Source: Pseudohoeflea suaedae (GTDB taxonomy: Bacteria > Pseudomonadota > Alphaproteobacteria > Rhizobiales > Rhizobiaceae). Taken from it: DNA of 64,000 nt. This document shows, in pieces, positions 10,152 to 19,311 of the stretch. How positions within the stretch are numbered: position 1 is the stretch's first letter; each line of letters opens with the position of its first letter. The translations under genes were made by a program, and so were the position numbers. The notes beneath the pieces were generated by a model, which saw only the letters and a list, made by a program, of their open reading frames with translations, was not told the DNA's origin and made no database searches. The DNA is taken from assembly GCF_004354915.1 (NCBI RefSeq), contig NZ_SMSI01000001.1, forward strand, positions 744,001-808,000, in the 5' to 3' direction.

Positions 10152-11075
10152 GTGAGCATTTATCTTCCGATCGCCGAGCTGTCGGTCAACATCTTCATCA
10201 TTCTGGGGATGGGTGCGGCCGTGGGATTTCTGTCGGGCATGTTCGGCGTCGGTGGTGGCTTCCTCATCACGCCGCTTCTCATCTTCTACAATATCCCGCC
10301 TGCGGTGGCGGTCGCGACGGGCGCCAACCAGGTCGTGGCCTCGTCGGTCTCAGGCGCGCTCGCCCATTTCAGGCGCGGCACCGTGGATATCAAGCTCGGG
10401 TGCATGCTGCTGATCGGCGGCCTGGTGGGCGCGACGGCCGGTGTGCAGCTTTTCCTCATGCTCAGGCGCATGGGACAGCTCGACCTGATCATTTCCCTGC
10501 TCTACGTCGTCTTTCTCGGCACTGTCGGCGGGCTGATGTTGTGGGAGAGCGTCAATTCGATCCGCCGCGCGGCGCGGAACGAACCGGTCAGTGCGCGCCG
10601 TCCGGGCCAGCACAACTGGATCCACCGTCTGCCGCTGAAGATGCGGTTCAAACGCTCCAAGCTCTATCTGAGCGTGATCCCGATCCTCGTGCTCGGTTTC
10701 GCAATCGGCGTTCTGACGTCGGTGATGGGCGTGGGCGGCGGCTTCATCATGGTTCCCGCCATGATCTATCTTCTGCGCGTGCCGACCAATGTCGTCATCG
10801 GCACCTCGCTGTTCCAGATCATTTTCGTCACCGCCTTCACCACCATCGTCCAGGCGACGACAAACTACGCTGTCGACATCGTTCTCGCCGGTCTCCTGAT
10901 GATCGCGGGCGTCATCGGCGCGCAGTATGGCGTTCGCGTCGGCCAGCGCATGCGTGGCGAACAGCTGCGTGCGGGGCTTGCGATCCTGGTTCTGGCCGTC
11001 GGCATCCGCCTCGGACTCAACCTCATTCTGCCGCCAGACGAGATCTATTCCATCGTCACCGGGAGTTTCGGATGA
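10152..11075 (+). CDS. sulfite exporter TauE/SafE family permease
   Basis: About 307 residues, highly hydrophobic, with the two-fold TauE/SafE repeat: the glycine motifs GMFGVGGGFLITP near residue 30 and SVMGVGGGFIMVPAMI near residue 195 mark the two halves. Members move sulfite, sulfoacetate or other small anions across the inner membrane; the substrate here is unknown. I choose the GTG at 10152 (protein beginning with SIYLPIAELSVN) because family similarity starts there; an in-frame ATG 22 codons earlier would add an unlikely polar leader. The stop overlaps the next start (ATGA), so it is coupled to the TIGR02186 gene, a pairing that is common in alphaproteobacteria. Confidence 0.88.
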   Translation: MSIYLPIAELSVNIFIILGMGAAVGFLSGMFGVGGGFLITPLLIFYNIPPAVAVATGANQVVASSVSGALAHFRRGTVDIKLGCMLLIGGLVGATAGVQLFLMLRRMGQLDLIISLLYVVFLGTVGGLMLWESVNSIRRAARNEPVSARRPGQHNWIHRLPLKMRFKRSKLYLSVIPILVLGFAIGVLTSVMGVGGGFIMVPAMIYLLRVPTNVVIGTSLFQIIFVTAFTTIVQATTNYAVDIVLAGLLMIAGVIGAQYGVRVGQRMRGEQLRAGLAILVLAVGIRLGLNLILPPDEIYSIVTGSFG

Positions 11076-11902
11076 CGGCTCGCATCTCGGCATCGCTGGC
11101 GGTCTGCCTTCTGGCGTCGGCACTGACGCTGGGACTGACCGCGCCTGCTTCGGCGCAGTCCGATGCTGCGGAGGAAGGCGGCGTCTGGAGCTTCCCCGAA
11201 CAGCTCGACATAGGAATTTCGACGAACGAGATCGCCATCTCGCCGAATTTTTCCGGGGCCGACATTTTCGTCTTCGGGACCATCGCCGAGCAGGACGATT
11301 TCCTTCTCGCGATCGGCGCCTACGACATCATCGTGGCGCTTGAGGGGCCGCTCCGTCCCGCGACTGTCCGCCGAAAGGAGCGCGTGGCCGGCATCTGGGT
11401 CAACCGGCATTCCGTCCGCTTCGAACCGGTTCCGGCTTCCTACTCGATCTCCTCGACGCGTCCGCTCGATTCCATCGCCAAGCAGATCGTGCTTTCGGCC
11501 AACGATGTCGGCATCCAGAACATCAGGCTGATCCCGACCGGCGGATTGGGCGATGCCAGCCAGGTCGGCGATTTCCGTCAGGCGATGCTCAGGATCATGC
11601 AGCAGGCCGGGCTGTACCAGCGCGACCCTTCCGGCGTGAAATTCGTGTCCAAGAACCTGTTCAAGGCGGCCGTGCGGCTGCCTGCCAATATCCCGGTCGG
11701 TGAGCACACCGTGCGGGCCGAGCTCTACCGCAATGGCCAGTACGTGACCCAGACCAGGATCCGCCTGCGCGTGGTCAAGACGGGTCTCGAACAGTTCACC
11801 TACAATCTCGCGCACCAGCATTCGCTGATATACGGACTTCTCGCCGTGGGTTTCGCCCTCTTCACCGGCTGGCTCTCGAGCATCGTTTTCCGCAAGGACT
11901 AG
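11072..11902 (+). CDS. TIGR02186 family membrane-anchored protein
   Basis: A 276-residue exported protein with a signal peptide (cleavage expected after the PASAQS region, about residue 27), a periplasmic beta-rich domain, and a C-terminal membrane anchor (LIYGLLAVGFALFTGWLSSI). It fits the conserved alphaproteobacterial family TIGR02186, which is nearly always encoded next to a TauE-type exporter. The start ATG at 11072 overlaps the exporter stop by four bases, so the two are translationally coupled and probably form one system. No enzymatic motif is visible and the function is not known. Confidence 0.82.
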   Translation: MTARISASLAVCLLASALTLGLTAPASAQSDAAEEGGVWSFPEQLDIGISTNEIAISPNFSGADIFVFGTIAEQDDFLLAIGAYDIIVALEGPLRPATVRRKERVAGIWVNRHSVRFEPVPASYSISSTRPLDSIAKQIVLSANDVGIQNIRLIPTGGLGDASQVGDFRQAMLRIMQQAGLYQRDPSGVKFVSKNLFKAAVRLPANIPVGEHTVRAELYRNGQYVTQTRIRLRVVKTGLEQFTYNLAHQHSLIYGLLAVGFALFTGWLSSIVFRKD

Positions 11903-11904
11903 GG

Positions 11905-12621
11905 TCAGGCCTGAAGTCGCGAATAGGCGATCGAATAGATCCGTTCGGGACCGATAAGGTGGGCGGCAAGGCGGCCGGTGTCGAACAGCGGCTTGATCGC
12001 CGGATGGTCGAGCGGAAGGCCTCCGGTCGTCGAACCGAAGGCGGGCATCAGCAGCCTGTCGCCATCCGTCGCAAAACATGCGCGCCGAACGCCCTTGCCG
12101 CGACGCACGACCCGGGCAACCGGGTGATAGTGACCGGCCACTTCTCCGGCCGTCGGCTGGCGCGACGGCTCATGTCGGAAGACGAGCGATTCGGTGTGGA
12201 ATTCCGCGTACCACGCGCCGGACACTCCGACAGGGGCCTCGGGATCGTGGTTGCCTTCGATCCAGATCCAGTCGCGCCCCTGCTGGATGGCGGTCAGTGC
12301 TTGGCGATAGGCGGGCGGCATGTGTGCCGAACCCTTGCGATCGTGAAAACTGTCGCCGAGGCTCAGGATCGTCTTCGGATTGTAACGCCCGATCGCCGCC
12401 TGCAGCCGCGCAAGCGTCGCCGCCGTGTCATAGGGGGGCAGCAGCATGCCGCGGCGCGCGAAGGCGGCACCTTTTTCAAGGTGGAGATCGGAGACGGCGA
12501 GCAATTGCGAATCCGGCAGATAGAGCACGCCCTCGCAGGCACAGACCGCCGCCGTCCCGTTGAGAGAGATGTCTGCTTCGCGCATGTCGCCCCCGGTGAT
12601 CTGCCGCGCGGCCTGGTTCAT
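11905..12621 (-). CDS. pdeM: ligase-associated DNA damage response endonuclease PdeM
   Basis: A 238-residue calcineurin-type metallophosphoesterase. The metal-binding motifs are in order: SDLHLEKG (about 44-51), LGDSFHD (about 89-94), EGNHD (about 122-126) and GHYHP (about 163-167). It overlaps the Lhr-type helicase gene by ATGA and lies in the cluster that also holds the Pso2-like exonuclease and the ATP-dependent ligase, which is the genomic definition of the PdeM family (TIGR04123). The presumed role is nuclease processing in a bacterial repair pathway for cross-links or double-strand damage; the biochemical substrate is inferred from the family, not seen. Confidence 0.92.
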   Translation of the reverse strand: MNQAARQITGGDMREADISLNGTAAVCACEGVLYLPDSQLLAVSDLHLEKGAAFARRGMLLPPYDTAATLARLQAAIGRYNPKTILSLGDSFHDRKGSAHMPPAYRQALTAIQQGRDWIWIEGNHDPEAPVGVSGAWYAEFHTESLVFRHEPSRQPTAGEVAGHYHPVARVVRRGKGVRRACFATDGDRLLMPAFGSTTGGLPLDHPAIKPLFDTGRLAAHLIGPERIYSIAYSRLQA

Positions 12622-15155
12622 TCCCGATTTCCGTCCAGTCCCATGGTGGCCACAGCAAGCAGTTCATCGGCCGCTTCGGCAAGGATTGTGTCCTGGGCCT
12701 CGCCCGGCACCGGCTCGCGTCCGATTTCCAGCATCACCGGAATGGCGAGCGGGGAGACGCGGTCGAGCGGGCGGTGAACGAGGTGGCCCTTGATTCGCTT
12801 CAGCATATCGCCCAGGCGCCGGATATCCAAAAGCCCGGTTGCCGCATCCTGACGGGTCGCCTGAAGCAGCACGTGATCGGGCTCGTGGGTGCGCAGGACA
12901 TCGTAGATGAGGTCCGCGGAAACCGTCACCTGCCGGCCGGTCTTTACCTTGCCGGGATGCCGGCGTTCGATCAAGCCGGCGATTACGGCGCAATTGCGGA
13001 AGGTGCGCTTGAGCATCCAGGAATCGTCGAGCCAGGCGTCGAGATCGTCGCCCAGCATGTCCTCGTCGAAAAGGTCGACGAGGTCGAGCTTGCCGGAACC
13101 GATCATCGCCCCGATATCCTCGAGCGACCAGATGGCCAGCGAATATTCCGTTGCCACGAAGCCGAGCGGCTTGGCGCGCGCCCGTTCCAGCCGGCGGGTC
13201 AGCAGCATGCCGAGCGTCTGGTGCGCAAGCCGTCCCTCGAACGGATAGGCGACCATGTAGAAGCGCTGGCCCTCGGGAAAGGTCTCGATCAGAAGTTCGT
13301 CGCGTCGCGGCAGCATGGAAGCGGCCTTCTGCAGTTCCAGCCATTCGCTGACCTGCCCGGGCAGCGCCTTCCAGCTTGCAGGGTCGGCCAGCATGCGGCG
13401 CACCCGTTCGGCGAGATAGGTCGACAGCGGAAACTTGCCGCCGGCATAGGCCGGCACACGCGGATCCTCGGTCCATGCCTTCGAAACCATGCATTCATTC
13501 TCGCGGATGCCCTCGAAGCGCAGCACCTTTCCCGCAAAGACGAAGGTGTCGCCCTGGGTCAGTTGCTCGAGGAAATACTCCTCGACCTGTCCCAGGACCG
13601 GGCCGCCGCGACCGACGCTGCCGTTCTTGCGGCTGGTCATGCGGACATTGAGCATCGGGCTTTCGATGATCGTCCCGATGTTGAGCCGGTATTGCTGGGC
13701 GACCTGCGGATTGGCCACGCGCCACAATCCGTCCGGCCGCTTGCGGATGCGGGCGTAGCGCTCGTAGCTCTGCAGCGCATAGCCGCCGGTGGCGACGAAA
13801 TCGACGATCCGGTCGAAGGTGGGGCGGTCGAGATAGGTGTAGGGCGCCGCGCTTCGGACTTCCGCGAAAAGGTCGTCGGCATAGAAGGGGGCCGCGCAGG
13901 CAACGCCAAGCACATGCTGGGAGAGAACGTCGAGCGCGCCTTCGCCGCCCGGCGGCGTATCCTGTGCGCCTTCGTCACTCGCTTCGATCGCGGCTTCGCA
14001 TTCGAGCACCTCGAACCGGTTGGAGGGCACGAGGATCGCCCGGCTTGGCTCGTCCATCCGGTGGTTGGCGCGGCCGATGCGCTGTGCAAGCCGGCTCGCT
14101 CCCTTCGGCGCGCCGACATGGATGACGAGGTCGATGTCACCCCAGTCGATGCCGAGATCGAGCGTCGAGGTCGCGACGACGGCCCTGAGCGCATTGCGCG
14201 CCATTGCCGCTTCCACCTTGCGGCGCTGACCGGCATCGAGCGAGCCGTGATGAAGCGCGATCGGCAGCGTTTCGTCGTTGATGCGCCAGAGTTCCTGAAA
14301 CAGAAGCTCCGCCTGGCTGCGCGTATTGACGAACAGAAGGGTGGTGCCGTGCTGCTTGATTTGCTCGTAGATCGCCGGCACCGCGTATCGCGTCGTGTGT
14401 CCCTGCCACGGCACGCGCTGCTCGCTCTCCAGGAGCGTGATGACCGGCTTGGCCCCGCCATCGACCTCGATCCGCCCCGCCAGCGCCTCTCCCTCCTCGG
14501 GCTGGGCGACAAGCCAGCGCTGCAATTCCTCCGGATCGGCGACGGTCGCCGAAAGGCCGATGGTGACGAGATCGGGCGCGAGACGCCTCAGTCGCGACAG
14601 CGCCAGTGACAGAAGATGCCCGCGCTTGGAGGTGACCAGGGAATGAAGCTCGTCGAAGATCACGAAGCGCAGGTCGCGGAAGAAGCGCTCGGCCTCCCCA
14701 TTCGCAATCAGCAGGGAGACCTGTTCGGGCGTGGTCAGCAGAATGTCCGGCGGATCGGTGCGCTGGCGCTGGCGCTTGTGCTGGGGTGTGTCGCCGGTTC
14801 GCGTCTCGATGCGGATCGGCAAGCCCATTTCCTCGACGGGGCGGCCGAGATTGCGTTCGATGTCGACGGCGAGTGCCTTGAGCGGCGAAATGTAGAGCGT
14901 GTGCAGTCCACGGCGCACTTCGCCCGGTTTTGGCCTTCCGCGCCCCGCCAGTTCTGTAAGCGCAGGCAGGAAGCCGGCAAGCGTCTTGCCGGCGCCGGTC
15001 GGGGCGATCAGCAGCGTGGAGCGGCGCTCGTTCGATGCGTCCAGCAGGCCGAGCTGATGCGGCCGCGGCTGCCATCCGCGCGCGGCAAACCATCCCGCGA
15101 AAGGTTCGGGCAATGGAGCGAACGAGGTGGGAGGACTCGACAGCGCATCGGACAT
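12618..15155 (-). CDS. ligase-associated DNA damage response DEXH-box helicase (Lhr type)
   Basis: An 845-residue superfamily 2 helicase. Walker A is APTGAGKT (about 51-58), the DEXH box is DELH (about 168-171), motif III is SAT (about 202-204), and motif VI is QRIGRANHR. The C-terminal half is the Lhr/DUF4145-like winged-helix part with DUF3670-type sequence (DDLDAWLDDSWMLKRTFRNC). It is shorter than full E. coli Lhr and matches the Lhr-Core class found with PdeM, exonuclease and ligase (TIGR04121). It probably unwinds 3'-tailed DNA during repair. It is upstream of and coupled to pdeM, and divergent from the exonuclease-ligase pair with one methyltransferase gene between. Confidence 0.92.
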   Translation of the reverse strand: MSDALSSPPTSFAPLPEPFAGWFAARGWQPRPHQLGLLDASNERRSTLLIAPTGAGKTLAGFLPALTELAGRGRPKPGEVRRGLHTLYISPLKALAVDIERNLGRPVEEMGLPIRIETRTGDTPQHKRQRQRTDPPDILLTTPEQVSLLIANGEAERFFRDLRFVIFDELHSLVTSKRGHLLSLALSRLRRLAPDLVTIGLSATVADPEELQRWLVAQPEEGEALAGRIEVDGGAKPVITLLESEQRVPWQGHTTRYAVPAIYEQIKQHGTTLLFVNTRSQAELLFQELWRINDETLPIALHHGSLDAGQRRKVEAAMARNALRAVVATSTLDLGIDWGDIDLVIHVGAPKGASRLAQRIGRANHRMDEPSRAILVPSNRFEVLECEAAIEASDEGAQDTPPGGEGALDVLSQHVLGVACAAPFYADDLFAEVRSAAPYTYLDRPTFDRIVDFVATGGYALQSYERYARIRKRPDGLWRVANPQVAQQYRLNIGTIIESPMLNVRMTSRKNGSVGRGGPVLGQVEEYFLEQLTQGDTFVFAGKVLRFEGIRENECMVSKAWTEDPRVPAYAGGKFPLSTYLAERVRRMLADPASWKALPGQVSEWLELQKAASMLPRRDELLIETFPEGQRFYMVAYPFEGRLAHQTLGMLLTRRLERARAKPLGFVATEYSLAIWSLEDIGAMIGSGKLDLVDLFDEDMLGDDLDAWLDDSWMLKRTFRNCAVIAGLIERRHPGKVKTGRQVTVSADLIYDVLRTHEPDHVLLQATRQDAATGLLDIRRLGDMLKRIKGHLVHRPLDRVSPLAIPVMLEIGREPVPGEAQDTILAEAADELLAVATMGLDGNRE

Positions 15156-15214
15156 GGCGAGAACCTAGTCGTTCCTGCTGTGTTCTCCAAGTCTGGAAAT
15201 TGCGTCGCGGCTTC

Positions 15215-16210
15215 CTAACCGTGCAGCGTGACCGGCGAGAATTCCGCCCCGGCGGTATCGGCGGCCTGCTCAGAAGGATCGCCTGCCATTCTGCGCGCGG
15301 TGACAAGCAAGCCGCCGATGAGATCATTCCCGTCACGCCGGATGGTCTCGCGTCGTATCTCGATGACCTCGAAGCCGGTCTCATCGAGAAGGCGACGGAC
15401 ATAGGGCTCGCCGTGGCGGTAGCGCAGCGAGGTCTGCAACTGCCATTCGCAATCATCCCCGCCGGCTTCCAGCGAGAAGGCAAGCAGGCCATCGGTCGCG
15501 GTCAGGCCGGCCGCCAGCTCGAAGAGGGGACGCAATTCGCCGAAATAGCCGAACACGTCGGCGGCGGCCACCAGATCGGCCTTTTCACGATGCTGGCCAC
15601 TCGTCGGCAGGCCGAAGCGGATGTCGGCCTGGTCGAGCGCGTCGTAGAGCCCCTTGGCCCGTGCCTTGGCCAGCATCCCGGTCGAGAGGTCATAGCCTTC
15701 GAGCCAGGAGACATGCGGTCGGATGCGTTCGCCGAAGAGGCCGGTTCCGCAGCCCAGATCGATGGCGCGGGCAAAGGCGAAATCCGTGCCCGCGGCCTGC
15801 GCGACCATGGCCGAGAGTTGCTCGGGAACCGAATAGCCGAGCTTTTCGACGAGTGCGGTGTCGAACCGGTCGGAATAGTCATCGAAGAGCTGGGCGACAT
15901 ATTCGGCGGGTGGCGCTTCGGGCATGGCCGACTGCCCGGCCAGCGCAAGCTTCAGGCCCGCACCGAACACATCCGTGGGGGAGAGCGTCAGGACCTTCCG
16001 CCAGGCATCCGCGGCCGCCGTCATGTCGCCTGCGGCCTCCAGATAGCCGCCGAGTTCGTGCCAGCCCGCGGCCCAGCCCGGCGCGAGTTCGAGCGCTTGG
16101 GATTGCAGGTCGGCTGCTGCCGCCGGGTTGCCGGATTCGGCAAGCATGCGCGCATAATCGGCGCGGCGATCGGCGATCAGATCGCCGGAGGACAACTGGG
16201 TCGGTGCCAT
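15215..16210 (-). CDS. TPR-containing class I SAM-dependent methyltransferase
   Basis: About 331 residues from the ATG at 16210. Residues 1-85 form tetratricopeptide-like helices (DLQSQALELAPGWAAGWHEL), then an Rossmann-fold methyltransferase with motif I AIDLGCGTGLFGERI near residue 155 and an acidic motif II (GYDLSTGMLAKARAKGLYD). The family of such TPR-methyltransferases acts on unknown small molecules or proteins. I prefer 16210 over an in-frame ATG 19 codons upstream because the basic, proline-containing leader is not typical. It sits between the two halves of the DNA repair cluster on the helicase strand, 59 bases upstream of the helicase start, but no motif ties it to DNA repair. Confidence 0.78.
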   Translation of the reverse strand: MAPTQLSSGDLIADRRADYARMLAESGNPAAAADLQSQALELAPGWAAGWHELGGYLEAAGDMTAAADAWRKVLTLSPTDVFGAGLKLALAGQSAMPEAPPAEYVAQLFDDYSDRFDTALVEKLGYSVPEQLSAMVAQAAGTDFAFARAIDLGCGTGLFGERIRPHVSWLEGYDLSTGMLAKARAKGLYDALDQADIRFGLPTSGQHREKADLVAAADVFGYFGELRPLFELAAGLTATDGLLAFSLEAGGDDCEWQLQTSLRYRHGEPYVRRLLDETGFEVIEIRRETIRRDGNDLIGGLLVTARRMAGDPSEQAADTAGAEFSPVTLHG

Positions 16211-16321
16211 CTCGATTTTCCGGAAGAATGGGATAGCGCCTGATAGCCGGTCGCGTAAAAAACGCAAGCGACTTTTACCATGCCACTACCCGTCGGGCAG
16301 CCGCCGCCTTAGCTATTCCGC

Positions 16322-17338
16322 ATGGCGTCGCGTTTCGAAGATCTCCTCCATCCCCGTCCGGAAGGGCTCTACTGCCCTCCGGGCGATTTTTATATCGACC
16401 CGGTGCGTCCGGTCGAAAGGGCGCTGATTACCCATGGCCATGCCGATCACGCCCGGCCCGGCCACAGCCATGTGATGGCGACCGGCCAGACGCTCGACAT
16501 CATGGCGATCCGCTATGGCGCCGACCATGCCAGGACAACCCAGCCTGCCGAGTATGGCGAGATCATCGACATCGGCGACGTCTCGGTCCGCTTCCATCCC
16601 GCCGGCCACGTTCTCGGCTCGGCCCAGATCGCAGTCGAGTGGCAGGGCATGCGGATCGTCGCCTCGGGCGACTACAAGCCGCGACCGGATCCCACATGCG
16701 CGGCCTTCGAGCCGGTCGACTGCGACGTCTTCATCACCGAGGCAACCTTCGCGCTGCCGGTCTTCAGGCATCCGGAAGCGGCAAGCGAAATCGCCCGATT
16801 GCTCGCCTCGCTCAGACGTAATCCCGATCGCGCCCACATGATCGGCGCCTATTCGCTCGGCAAGGCGCAACGGGTGATACGGCTGTTGCGGGATGCCGGC
16901 TATTCGGAACCGATCTACATCCACGGCGCGCTGGAGAAGCTCTGCACCTATTACCAGTCCGAAGGCATCGACCTGGGGGAGCTGAAGCCCGCGACCGTGG
17001 CGAACGGGGAGAAGGGGCAGTTCGCCGGCGCCGTGGTTCTCGGTCCGCCATCGGCCTTTGGCGAGGCCTGGGTGCGGCGGTTTCCCGATCCGCTGATCTC
17101 GTTTGCTTCCGGCTGGATGAGTATCAGGCAACGCGCACGCCAACGGGGTGTCGAGCTGCCGCTGATCATCTCCGACCATGCCGACTGGGACGAGTTGATC
17201 GAGACCATCGAACGGATTTCACCGCAGGAGGTCTGGGTCACCCACGGCCGGGAGGAGGCTCTGGTGCGCTGGTGCGCGATGAACGACATCCTCGCCCGCC
17301 CCCTACACATGGTCGGCTACGAGGACGAGGCAGACTGA
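16322..17338 (+). CDS. ligase-associated DNA damage response exonuclease (Pso2/SNM1-like MBL fold)
   Basis: A 338-residue metallo-beta-lactamase fold protein with the beta-CASP arrangement of RNA/DNA nucleases. The metal motif THGHADHARPGH is at about 37-48 and further ligands lie in FHPAGHVLGSAQI and ASGDYKPRPD. The C-terminal VTHGREEALVRW is typical of TIGR04122. It overlaps the ligase gene by one base (TGATG), so the two are made together. The expected function is 5'-3' or flap exonuclease work at damaged ends before ligation, by analogy to Pso2/SNM1/Artemis. The divergent partner helicase and PdeM complete the four-protein set. Confidence 0.92.
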   Translation: MASRFEDLLHPRPEGLYCPPGDFYIDPVRPVERALITHGHADHARPGHSHVMATGQTLDIMAIRYGADHARTTQPAEYGEIIDIGDVSVRFHPAGHVLGSAQIAVEWQGMRIVASGDYKPRPDPTCAAFEPVDCDVFITEATFALPVFRHPEAASEIARLLASLRRNPDRAHMIGAYSLGKAQRVIRLLRDAGYSEPIYIHGALEKLCTYYQSEGIDLGELKPATVANGEKGQFAGAVVLGPPSAFGEAWVRRFPDPLISFASGWMSIRQRARQRGVELPLIISDHADWDELIETIERISPQEVWVTHGREEALVRWCAMNDILARPLHMVGYEDEAD

Positions 17339-18975
17339 TGCGCCGCTTCGCAGAACTCCTCGAAACACTGGTTCTGACCCCGTCCCGCAACGGCAAGATC
17401 CGGCTGATGGTCGACTACTTCCGCTCGGTCAACGATCCGGAACGCGGTCTGGCGCTGGCCGCCATCACCCGTGAACTCGACATTCCGTCGGTCAAGCCCG
17501 CACTCCTCAGGCAACTTGTATCCGTCCGGGTCGACGAGGAGCTCTTCCGCCTTTCCTACGACTATGTCGGCGACCTGGCTGAAACGATCGCGCTCATCTG
17601 GCCTGTGAAGGGCGGGGAGCGGGAGGGCCGCAACGACGTGCCGACGCTTTCCGAAGTGGTGGCGGAATTGCTGGCCGCGTCCCGCCGGGAAGGCCCCGCG
17701 CTGGTCAAAGGCTGGCTCGACCGTCTCGATCCTTCCGGACGCTATGCACTGATCAAGCTGGTTACCGGCGGCTTCCGCATCGGCGTCTCGTCGCGACTTG
17801 CCAAACAGGCGCTCGCCGAATTCGGCGAAGTCCCGATCGAAGAGATCGAGGAGCTCTGGCACGGGCTCGAACCGCCCTATGAAAGCCTGTTCGCCTGGCT
17901 GGAGGGTGACGCGGAAAAGCCGGAAAGCGCGGCACTCGCCCCGTTCCGACCGGTCATGCTGTCCCATCCGGTCGAGGACGCGGATTTCACCAGGCTCGAT
18001 CCGGCCGATTTCGCGGGCGAATGGAAATGGGACGGCATCCGGGTACAGGCGACGGTCGATCAGGGCGTCAAACGACTATACTCCCGCACGGGCGACGACA
18101 TCTCCGGTGCGTTTCCCGATCTCGTCGATGCGCTGACCTTCGAGGGAACCGTTGACGGCGAATTGCTGATTGCGCGCCCCCTGGCGGATGCAAGCGGCAT
18201 CGAGATCGGTACCTTCTCGGACCTGCAGCAGCGACTCAACCGCAAGCGGCTGACGGCCAAGATGCTGAAGGACCATCCGGCTTTCATGCGTGTCTACGAT
18301 GTGCTGTTCGACGGCCGGGAAGACGTGCGCGCGCTGTCCTTCCGCGAGCGCCGTCAGCGACTGGAAAAGCGTGTGAAGCAATTCGATCCGCGCCGCTTCG
18401 ATCTCTCGCCGCTGGTGGAGTTCCCGAGCTGGGAGTCGCTCGCCGCACACCGTGCCGAGCCGCCCTTGCCGATGATCGAGGGCGTGATGATCAAGCGCTG
18501 GGACGCGCCCTATCTGGCTGGCCGCCCGCGCGGTGAATGGTTCAAGTGGAAGCGCGATCCCTTCCTCATCGATGCGGTGCTGCTCTACGCACAGCGCGGC
18601 CACGGCAAGCGCTCCGGCTTTTATTCGGACTATACATTCGGCGTCTGGCGAGAGGAGGGGAGCGCGCGCGAGCTCGTTCCCGTCGGCAAGGCCTATTTCG
18701 GCTTCACCGACGAGGAATTGAAGAAGATCGACCGTTACGTGCGAAACAACACGATCGAGCGGTTCGGCCCGGTTCGCTCCGTGCGCGCGGATGCGGAGAA
18801 GGGGCTGGTGCTGGAAGTGGCCTTCGAGGGTGTGAACCGCTCCACGCGCCACAAGTCGGGCGTGGCAATGCGGTTCCCGCGCATCAGCCGGCTGCGCTGG
18901 GACAAGCCCCCCTCGGAAGCCGATACGCTGGAAGCCGTGGAAGCGCTGATCACCGGCCCCGCGGTGGACGCCTGA
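17338..18975 (+). CDS. cisplatin damage response ATP-dependent DNA ligase
   Basis: A 545-residue ATP-dependent DNA ligase (TIGR04120). It has an N-terminal DNA-binding domain (about 1-195), the adenylation domain with motif I EWKWDGIR (adenylated Lys about 230) and later nucleotidyltransferase motifs (TVDGELLIARP, EGVMIKRWD, WFKWKRDP), then the OB-fold with the C-terminal VEVAF-like GLVLEVAFEGVNRS. Start 17338 overlaps the exonuclease stop and matches the family N-terminus MRRFAELLETL. This is an auxiliary repair ligase distinct from NAD-dependent LigA. The family was named for its link to cisplatin resistance in the cluster context; that is background knowledge. Confidence 0.93.
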   Translation: MRRFAELLETLVLTPSRNGKIRLMVDYFRSVNDPERGLALAAITRELDIPSVKPALLRQLVSVRVDEELFRLSYDYVGDLAETIALIWPVKGGEREGRNDVPTLSEVVAELLAASRREGPALVKGWLDRLDPSGRYALIKLVTGGFRIGVSSRLAKQALAEFGEVPIEEIEELWHGLEPPYESLFAWLEGDAEKPESAALAPFRPVMLSHPVEDADFTRLDPADFAGEWKWDGIRVQATVDQGVKRLYSRTGDDISGAFPDLVDALTFEGTVDGELLIARPLADASGIEIGTFSDLQQRLNRKRLTAKMLKDHPAFMRVYDVLFDGREDVRALSFRERRQRLEKRVKQFDPRRFDLSPLVEFPSWESLAAHRAEPPLPMIEGVMIKRWDAPYLAGRPRGEWFKWKRDPFLIDAVLLYAQRGHGKRSGFYSDYTFGVWREEGSARELVPVGKAYFGFTDEELKKIDRYVRNNTIERFGPVRSVRADAEKGLVLEVAFEGVNRSTRHKSGVAMRFPRISRLRWDKPPSEADTLEAVEALITGPAVDA

Positions 18976-19038
18976 CGGACGAGGCTTGCTCCCGGTCGCG
19001 CGAATCCTTATCTGGAGGGCACGATCAACGGAGTGACA

Positions 19039-19308
19039 ATGATGGCCGACCGGGCAAACCGCTTTCTGGGTGATTCAGTGCTGCGCACGATCCTCAAGCT
19101 TCTGGTGGTGTCCTTCATCGTCGGCGTGATCATGAGTGCCTTCAACTGGTACCCTGAGGATGTGCTCTACTGGATCCGCGATTCCGTGGTCAACCTGTGG
19201 AACATGGGCTTTGCCGCACTCGGCCGGTTCGGCAGCTACCTCGTGCTCGGAGCGACGATCGTCATCCCGGCCTTCATCATCATTCGGCTCCTGAACTATC
19301 GCCGCTGA
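19039..19308 (+). CDS. DUF6460 small membrane protein
   Basis: An 89-residue inner membrane protein with two hydrophobic segments (about residues 13-35, LKLLVVSFIVGVIMSAFNWY, and about 58-84, SYLVLGATIVIPAFIIIRLL). I recognise it as the rhizobial DUF6460 family; no function is known. The start at 19039 is chosen because GGAG at 19030-19033 is correctly spaced for it, whereas an upstream in-frame GTG overlaps that ribosome site. It lies between the ligase gene and a convergent deacetylase-like gene, three bases from the end of the latter. Confidence 0.75.
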   Translation: MMADRANRFLGDSVLRTILKLLVVSFIVGVIMSAFNWYPEDVLYWIRDSVVNLWNMGFAALGRFGSYLVLGATIVIPAFIIIRLLNYRR

Positions 19309-19311
19309 GGC

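Noticed and set aside
12774-14609. 611-codon open frame on the plus strand
   Set aside because: It is antisense to the Lhr-type helicase, which has all helicase motifs. No ribosome site and no recognisable protein.
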